Of a DNA stretch of 64,000 bases, positions 57,859 to 64,000 are shown piece after piece. Position 1 is the stretch's first letter. The number at the start of each line of letters is the position of its first letter. The notes under the pieces were generated by a model. The model had not been told where the DNA came from, searched no databases, and saw nothing but the letters and a program-made list of their open reading frames with translations. A program made the translations under genes and the position numbers. Origin of the DNA: Rhyzopertha dominica (lineage: Eukaryota > Arthropoda > Insecta > Coleoptera > Bostrichidae); assembly GCA_025024175.1 (NCBI GenBank), contig QCXZ01000138.1, positions 44,115,092 through 44,179,091 of the forward strand, read 5' to 3'.

Positions 57859-58088
57859 TGTTGGGATTGCTTGAAGAAATAATCGATACGATTAGTTGAC
57901 TGTAGTTTAATAAATGTAGTGGAATACAAACTGCTACGATATATAAACTATGCACTGTTCGCTTGATGGCTGACCATTGACAGACGAGCGACGACTCTTC
58001 TATCGCGTCGGCACCTGCTAGAGTTGACCGCTTCGTGTACGTTCGCCACTTTCCGACCAGTATTTAAAACTAATTTATTATTCGACCA
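57859..58088 (-). repeat. 5' LTR of the BEL element
   Basis: 230 bp and the apparent exact copy of 51928-52157. On the minus strand a TTTAAATAC box lies close to its start, a possible promoter element. The duplication CATTT follows directly at 58089-58093. Confidence 0.93.
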
Positions 58089-58093
58089 CATTT

Positions 58094-59020
58094 AAACAAA
58101 TCTTTGAAGCAGTACATGATATTGCAACAGATAGTGCTAAAAAAGCTACCTATAACAGGAGTTGAAGCTGATGGTTACGCAAAGAAGTTTGATAGTCTTG
58201 AAATAGGCTTTGGGTTGATATAATGAATAGATGTTACAAAATAAGTAAAATTTGACATACTTTGAATATAGACATGTAAATAAATCAGTAGAATTATTTA
58301 AAAAAAGAGGAGCTTAAAACATTTGTACAAAACAAGGAGAAAAAGTCTTTCAGGGACAACAAGTTATAAGTAGGATAGATATCTATATAAATCTATATAA
58401 ACTAGTACATGAACAGAAGTACCTACCTAATGCCTCCAAAAAAGTTTGGATTTTTGAACGAGTTCAATCGTTTCAGTAATAAAAAAGTCGAACGAAAATC
58501 TAAATGTTTACATTGGGTAAAAATGTGTCAAATTGAACAATGTAGTTACGTAGACAAGTTGGACTAGGTAAAACCGTTTTTGGATTGTTTTATCTGAACC
58601 AAAAAGCTCTACAGCATTTATTACAGATTGTTATTACTAAGTACGAGACTAAGTGTTGTTGTTATCCGATGATAATCTTCCGTTAACACAATTTTTTCTC
58701 CTATTTATTGGCATTTTTTTTCAAAACTATAATTTGATCAAGATATCGTTTTCGAAGCAAAGCTATTTCACTGAACTATTATTGTGATACAAGGCATATA
58801 AGTAAAACGCTATTAATTAATTTCGAAAACTTACAAAGAACCTTTTTGGTAGTCGAAATTACATAAATTTCTTAAAAGTGCTTAGAGACAGAGCTTTTGG
58901 CAGTCTTACGGACCTGATACTGCATTGCGTGACGTCACATCAATGATCGATATCTAGTTGATAATGAAGCCGCTCAAAACCCTACGAAAATCGCGACATT
59001 AAACGAAAAATCTTACTTAA
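58094..59020. other. Unassigned sequence right of the BEL element
   Basis: The first about 70 bases continue the open frame interrupted by the BEL insertion (KQIFEAVHDIATDSAKKATY then NRS and stop). The remainder is AT-rich without recognisable features; GTGACGTCAC lies at about 58929-58938. Confidence 0.35.
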
Positions 59021-59029
59021 ACGAAAATA

Positions 59030-59960
59030 AGAAGAATAAAATGTGCTGTCAAAAAGCTCAATCGCCATTAATGTATCTGCAGTCAGAAATGTTAAAAGGG
59101 GATATAATTTATTTAGCAAATTAAAATCTAGAACTCATAAAATTATCAGTCTAATGTCGTTTATGCCTTAAAGTGTGAAGGGTGTGATAGCACATATGTA
59201 GGACAAACTTCTCAATGGCTAAAAAGTAGAATTTCCTTACATAAAAGTGATGTTAATAAAAAAAGAGACAGATGCGCTCTTACAACACATGTTGTCAATA
59301 ACAATCATTCTATCTGTTGGGAAGACGTAAAAATTTTAGAAATTGAAAGTAATTATAACAAAAGGTTGATTTTGGAAATGTTTCAAATACAAAAGACTAA
59401 AAATTCTATAAATAAAAAATCAGACACACAACAACTCAGTAATATATATACATATTTGCTATCACTAACTTAACATATTTAGTATATTCAAAATTGCAGT
59501 CTGTTTGTTTCTGATATATATAAATTAAAGAATAGATCATTAAATTTATAAATTTAACAAATAAAAAAAATATATAATAAAAAACGTAGTTATTTATATG
59601 ATGTACTAGTTGGTCATATTGATGTATTGGTAATATTGTTTTTGTAGTCTTGAAATTGTTTTAAATTTGAATTTGACAGAATTTGAATTTCAAAAATATG
59701 TTACATTTTTCGTTCCTTTTTTCATTGAATACCAGGATTATATAAATATAGAAAGAACATAATATCATAGAAATTGCATAATCTCAAATTTCCTGTAAGT
59801 ACATAATTGTTGATTAGTAATTTAAGAATATTTTGTATATAAAAATTGTAAACTGCTTGTAGAAGTCCTGACGAAGACTTGAATACAGTCGAAAGCTTGA
59901 CGTTGGAAAAAAGAGTATTCTTTAAACCAAACTAAGGTCGAATAAACCCCAAAATAAATA
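59030..59960 (+). pseudogene. Penelope-like GIY-YIG domain and terminal sequence
   Basis: KCEGCDSTYVGQTSQWLKSR near 59173 is the GIY-YIG core (YVGQT), followed by ALTTHVVNNNHSICWEDVKI and ILEIESNYNKRLILEMFQIQ, all in one frame to a stop near 59472. Upstream SKLKSRTHKIISL fits the connector from the RT. At 59870-59935, GACGAAGACTTGAATACAGT followed by CGAAAGCTTGACG is the Penelope-type terminal sequence. RT is absent, so only the 3' end is present. Confidence 0.8.
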
Positions 59961-60181
59961 TAAATATATATATCGATGTGTTACAATATCTTTATCTGTA
60001 ATATCTGTAATAGTGCACCTGTAATACAAGACTATCGTATGGACAGTGACTATGGTTAAGGTTGCACTGTTTTGAAGGTTTACTGCAATATATCAGTTAG
60101 GTTTTAATTTAGTCGGGAATAATCATTAATGTTTTATTTTGTTAATAAGCGAATATAGATAATGAATTGCACTTAAGGGTA

Positions 60182-60869
60182 TGTCGACTAAAAATCGGGA
60201 ATAACTTTATCCCCTTGTAACAAATTACTCTTAGTTACCTTTGAAAAACAATTGCTGCTGCTGTTACTATTTAATTTACAAGTGTCAAAATAATCACTGC
60301 TGAGTTGTTAATTATTGTGTGTGGCAGTATGAAAACGCTAAAGGAAAACACACGGAGAAAACTCATTGGCGAATTTTATGAAAAACATACACAGCTTGCT
60401 AAAGCGTATACTGTAAAACCCTTAAAAATTGTGGGATTTTCGGGATTTAGAGGAATGGATCCGAAAGAGACCTGTACCGTTCGTAAGAAAATGTCACAGC
60501 TTAGAACTTATATCTTCTGGCCGGACATGGCGACGGCAGATTACGCACGTAACACACTAGAAGTGTATGAAAGGTATACCATGTAAAATTTATTCCTCGA
60601 ACAGCAAAGGTTCCCCAGTTAAGACCAATCGAACGCTTCTGGTATCCATTCAAGCAGAAAGTTTATGACTGCGGCTGGGTACCTAAAACAACTAAAGAAC
60701 TGATAAAGCGAATCAAGAGAAAATTTCGCCCGATTCCGAAGTATGCACTTTGAGATGTGGATTGCTTGTGTGAGTACCAAAGTGCGGCAGGCTGCAGGTA
60801 TTATTGCATTAAATTTTCAGAAGTGCCAAATATAGTCAAAACAATACTTCCCGGATTTTTAGTTTACAG
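60182..60869 (+). mobile_element. Short IS630/Tc1-like element with TIRs
   Basis: The ends are imperfect inverted repeats (GACTAAAAATCGGGAATAAC at 60186-60205 against the inverse of TTCCCGGATTTTTAGTTTAC near 60847-60866), each bordered by TA. At 688 bp it is internally deleted. Its transposase pieces run in the plus direction. Confidence 0.65.
60330..60790 (+). pseudogene. Transposase fragments of the 60.2-kb element
   Basis: The frame at 60305-60586 starts with an N-terminal-like helix (RRKLIGEFYEKHTQLAKAYT), then passes across a deletion to TYIFWPDMATADYARNTLEV, the second catalytic aspartate region. In other frames VPQLRPIERFWYPFKQKVYD carries the third acidic residue, followed by KTTKELIKRIKRKFRPIPK. 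The middle of the catalytic core is missing. Confidence 0.75.
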
Positions 60870-61735
60870 TAGCAAACTAAAATTCTTGCAGCCCAGTGTT
60901 ATAAACATCAAGATTGACATTATTTTCAGATGAGGCCACTAGTAAACGAATACCAGATGTCGCAACACTGTCAATTCGAAACGCATCCACTTCCGCATAG
61001 TTAATTTAAGTTTTCGCCCTGACAAAAACGAGCCGTATCCAAAGCGTTCCTGATAAACAACGCCAGCAATAGTCAACTTTTCGAACTTTTGCCGGTCCAA
61101 TCAGCTAGGTAGCGGCGCATCCGGATTTTCAATTAGGACGAAACTGCACCGCGCGCATCCCCGTCGGGTAGTTGGGAAACTTCAAACGATGGCGCGAATT
61201 TCTGGCAATAAAGGAACGGGGAAATCGCCCCGTAATAAAAATTCAAAATAGTCGCGCGCGGCGCGTCGGCTGGCNATATTCCGCTTCCGNGGGGGCTGCT
61301 GCAGTTACGAAATTGAAAGCGGACTGCGACGTTGTCGGCGCCGATCAACTGTCGTTAAATCTAGGAGTGACATCGTCTGACTTTTTTAATTTTTCAGTTC
61401 AAATTGCAAACTTGCTACTATTCGTTTAAAACGTTCATCCCACGCCCCTCCCCCAGGCATTCGTTATGAATTACCGTAACAATTTTAGCTAATATTTGAC
61501 CACGGTATTAAAAATGGGCAAAAAGTAATAATATAGACTAAAATAAGCAGAAAAGCCTTTAATAAACATGGGTTCACAAAGTAACGGTTTCGAAGATATA
61601 TGAAAGATTTCTCTTTTGAGATATTTGTTTGCAAATTATAGAAGAAGCTTTAGCAAAAACAAAAATACAAAGTAACTTTTTGTCATCCTTCCATTTCCAA
61701 GCAGGTACGACATCTTTGTATAAAGCAATGGCTCT
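60870..61735. other. CpG-rich island and flanking sequence
   Basis: 61000-61370 is the most CpG-dense part of the window (AAATAGTCGCGCGCGGCGCG, GACGTTGTCGGCGCCGATC), with two single Ns. No transposon motif or spliced ORF could be confirmed. It may be a promoter or regulatory element of a host gene. The rest is AT-rich. Confidence 0.35.
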
Positions 61736-62616
61736 TAAACTTTTAGTGATGAGGGACCGTTTGATTAATTTTTTTCTCGCCATGGACCACTAACATGAGG
61801 TTGTTCTTAAAAAAAGCACGAATAATTTTTTTGAGACCAAATCAGTTCTAAAAATTTTACGTTAATTATAACATTTTAGTGCCATTTTTATGACTGCTTA
61901 TCGTTTACTAGCTGCTGAATCTTAGGATCAGTGTTATTCAAAGCTAAACGGATGACGGCGCTGGTATCTGACCGACTTCGCTGTTTATTTTTAATTATTA
62001 AAAGCTCTGAAAATCCCTGCTTTCATAATCATGTGCTTGAAAAGAAAACTAAGTTTGGCTCCAAAAGTCTTCACATTCGATTTTTTATTATTTTTTTAAC
62101 ATCAGGTACTTCAGAAATGTTGTTGGTGAAAATGTGCAGATCGGCTTCTAAATACTATCCCTTTAAAGTGTCTTATTGCTTTCATAATTTTTTTATTGCA
62201 CACGTGTTACTTCATTGGGTCCACCCGTGTTGTAATAACGATTTGTGGTCAAGAGCGCATTGGCTTTAATGCTACCTATGTACTTACGCTATCTACATAA
62301 TTTTAAATCTGCCAGTGACCACATGAAAAACTCTGTAGTATAGAACTAAATAAAATAGATGATAACCATTTTAACGACAAACCACTGAAATTGCATACAA
62401 ATTAAATCGCAACCAAAAAACACCATGCAGAGTATTTGACAAATTAGCGTGTGATGGTTCACCATGTATACTTTCAGTATCCACCTATCACACCTATTGT
62501 CATATCTACGTCAGATACCACTACCGGCTTGACTCGTCTTTTAATAATTTTAATAATTGTATGATGAGTTTGCGGGCCACACCAGTGATCCATTGACCAC
62601 CGGTGAAGAACCACTG
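61736..62616 (-). mobile_element. hAT element remnant with 8-bp target duplication
   Basis: The ends read CAATGGCTCTTAAACTTTTA at 61736 and GGTGAAGAACCACTG at 62602-62616, inverse to each other in the CARNGGTTCT style of hAT elements. The flanks are GTATAAAG (61728-61735) and GTCTAAAG (62617-62624), an 8-bp duplication with one difference. On the minus strand, RSDTSAVIRLALNNTDPKIQ near 61915-61990 is the C-terminal dimerisation block of a hAT transposase; upstream coding sequence is decayed. Confidence 0.8.
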
Positions 62617-62624
62617 GTCTAAAG

Positions 62625-62955
62625 GATATTAGAACTGTTTCTAAAACCCCCGCATTGACTAAGATTTCTTGGTATTCTTTATTAATTTGTCGCTGTAACT
62701 CCCACATTACCATAAAGACCAGTGTTTACAAGTATCGCCAAAAATATGACTAAAGAGTTTTAATCAGGCGATCTATAGTAAGGCATAATACGGGTCTGCC
62801 CCTTCCTACCCATCTACATGTAAAAGCTTGGTGTAAATTAATGCTCTCTAACAGCAAAAGCAGAATGCTGTTAATCCGTTTGCTAAAACAGCAGGACAAT
62901 ACCCAAACAAGTGTTTATTGGGAAACATTTATGATGTCCAGATTTCATTAAAGTA
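62625..62955. other. Unassigned sequence between hAT and mariner
   Basis: No gene or repeat supported. The TA at 62954-62955 is the mariner target site. Confidence 0.4.
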
Positions 62956-64000
62956 CGAGGCATGTTTTTTAAGTAAGTACCGTTTTGCGATTCCGCCGCC
63001 GCAGCGCTACGGTCGGCGTTCCGCGCATGCGCGCTGGTTATCTACATCTCTTGTCTACGCACCAACGCCATTACAGTTTGACTCTTCATTGTATACGTTG
63101 TTTACTGAGTGTTTAAGATGCCTCCGACAATCGTGAGTCCCGCCGATTGTGAAGTACGGGCTGTTATACGATTTCTTAGTGCTAAAGGCGTAAAACCGAT
63201 CGATATTCATCGTGAGATCTGTGAAGTTTACGGACAAAACATTATGAGTGAAGGAATGGTAAGGAAATGGGTGAGAGCATTTAAAGATGGCCGCACAAAT
63301 GTGCATGATGAAGAACGGAGTGGGCATCCTTCGGTCGTTAATGAAGATTTGGTGCAGAAACGAACGAAAAGGTGAGAGAAAACAGACGCTTTACAATTTC
63401 ATCGTTGTGCGACTGCTTTCCTCAATATTCTGGTAGTGTTTTGTATCGCATTGTGACCGAGAACTTGAATTACCGGAAATTGTGTTCACGTTGGGTTCCG
63501 AAAATGTTGACGGATTTGCACAAAACCCAACGTTTAGGCAATGCATTGACTTCCTTGAGCGGTACCACAATGAAGGTGAAGATTTTTTTAGACCAAATTT
63601 TTACTGGTGACGAAACATGGGTGGCCTACGTCACACCAGAATCGAAACAACAATCCATGGAATGGCGACATTCATCAGCACCCAAAAAGTGAAGTTTAAG
63701 CAAACAATTTCTGCCCTGAAAATCATGTGCACAGTTTTTTGGGTCAGAAAAGGAGTATTGCTAGTGGAGTTTCTGCCTCGTAATGAGACAATCAATGCAG
63801 CGTCTTATTGTAAGACATTGAACAATCTGCGTCGTGCAATCCAGAACAAAAGACGTGGCAAGTTGAGTAAGGGTATCGTTTTGCTGCATGACAATGCCCG
63901 TCCACATGTGGCTAATCGGACCAAAGATCTCATCAAATCTTTTAAATGGGAAACTCTAGATCATCCTCCATACAGCCCTGATCTGGCGCCCAGCGACTAC
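62956..64000 (+). mobile_element. mariner element, copy 2, cut by the window end
   Basis: The left terminal inverted repeat is complete (CGAGGCATGTTTTTTAAGTA and onwards) after a TA and matches the inverse of the right end of copy 1 over about 32 bp. A GC-rich leader of about 62 bp (near 62990-63050) is present here but deleted in copy 1. The right end lies beyond the window. Confidence 0.92.
63118..64000 (+). pseudogene. mariner transposase, frameshifted, partial
   Basis: ATG at 63118 opens MPPTIVSPADCEVRAVIRFL and the helix-turn-helix region (GMVRKWVRAFKDGRTNVHDE) without the shift found in copy 1. The frame breaks near 63358 (deletion in CAGAAACGAACG), again near 63555 and in the T-run near 63585. 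The catalytic blocks GDETWVAYV near 63609, HDNARPH near 63889 and SPDLAPSDY at the window end are all visible. The lesions differ from those in copy 1, so the two decayed independently. Confidence 0.92.

Larger units (their letters stand above)
51928..58088 (-). mobile_element. Complete BEL/Pao LTR retrotransposon with 5-bp TSD
   Basis: The 6.16-kb element is flanked by a perfect CATTT duplication (51923-51927 and 58089-58093). Its two 230-bp LTRs look identical by eye. The minus strand carries gag, protease, RT, RNase H and integrase in BEL/Pao order, a primer-binding-type sequence after the 5' LTR and a purine-rich tract before the 3' LTR. Identical LTRs imply recent insertion, yet pol is split into several frames, so sequencing indels or very recent mutations must be invoked. 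Confidence 0.95.

Noticed and set aside
1..64000. CRISPR arrays, bacterial operons, rRNA genes, phage-like systems
   Set aside because: No direct-repeat/spacer arrays, no prokaryotic gene organisation and no rRNA-like sequence were seen; the window is eukaryotic throughout.

Overview
The window is arthropod, most likely insect, nuclear DNA. The evidence is AT-rich sequence, a canonical eukaryotic tRNA-Arg(TCG) with internal A and B boxes, spliced-looking exons, and a dense set of animal transposable elements: BEL/Pao, copia, LINEs, Penelope-like elements with GIY-YIG domains, Tc1, mariner, hAT and a MULE-like element. The species cannot be named from the sequence. Two runs of exactly 100 N, scattered single Ns and many single-base frame breaks mark it as a draft assembly.

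Layout. 0-6 kb: a LINE relic on the minus strand, with a (TAA)n tail, lies between inverted motif arrays; a second weak LINE relic follows. 7.2 kb: intact tRNA-Arg. 10.4-14.1 kb: the best host protein-coding signal, two exons with compatible splice phases and a stop codon, from a gene I do not recognise; its intron holds a degenerate ~130-150 bp tandem array and a foldback. 14.3-16.6 kb: an internally rearranged Tc1 element with long terminal inverted repeats, then a broken mariner. 16.6-26.7 kb: mostly unassigned AT-rich DNA with GC-richer islands, a LINE relic and a MULE-like transposase relic. 26.7-31 kb: a hAT-type MITE with a perfect 8-bp target duplication beside a LINE with long open reading frames, another LINE relic and a Penelope-like relic. 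32.7-34 kb: a LINE relic, then a well-formed TATA/initiator promoter with heat-shock-element-like motifs, a strong splice donor and a short ORF with a signal peptide. 34-43 kb: LINE relics, a MITE, a Penelope-like element bounded by inverted ~110 bp repeats, IS630/Tc1-like relics (one split by a solo LTR with a 4-bp target duplication) and a deleted copia relic. 44.5-45.5 kb: a speculative two-exon short gene beside an assembly gap. 45.8-49.2 kb: two LINE relics. 51.9-58.1 kb: a complete BEL/Pao retrotransposon on the minus strand with matching 230-bp LTRs and a 5-bp target duplication. 59-64 kb: a Penelope GIY-YIG relic, a short Tc1-like element, a hAT element with an 8-bp target duplication, and a second mariner running off the window.

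There is no operon or multi-gene pathway here. The mobile elements form a layered record of insertions, and nearly all are frame-broken. Host content that I can support is one tRNA, one two-exon gene end, one promoter with an adjacent short secreted-type ORF, and several GC-richer islands that could be regulatory. I did not find a convincing new enzymatic system; the items most worth a second look are the unrecognised spliced gene, the orphan promoter with its signal-peptide ORF, and the nested-element structures.
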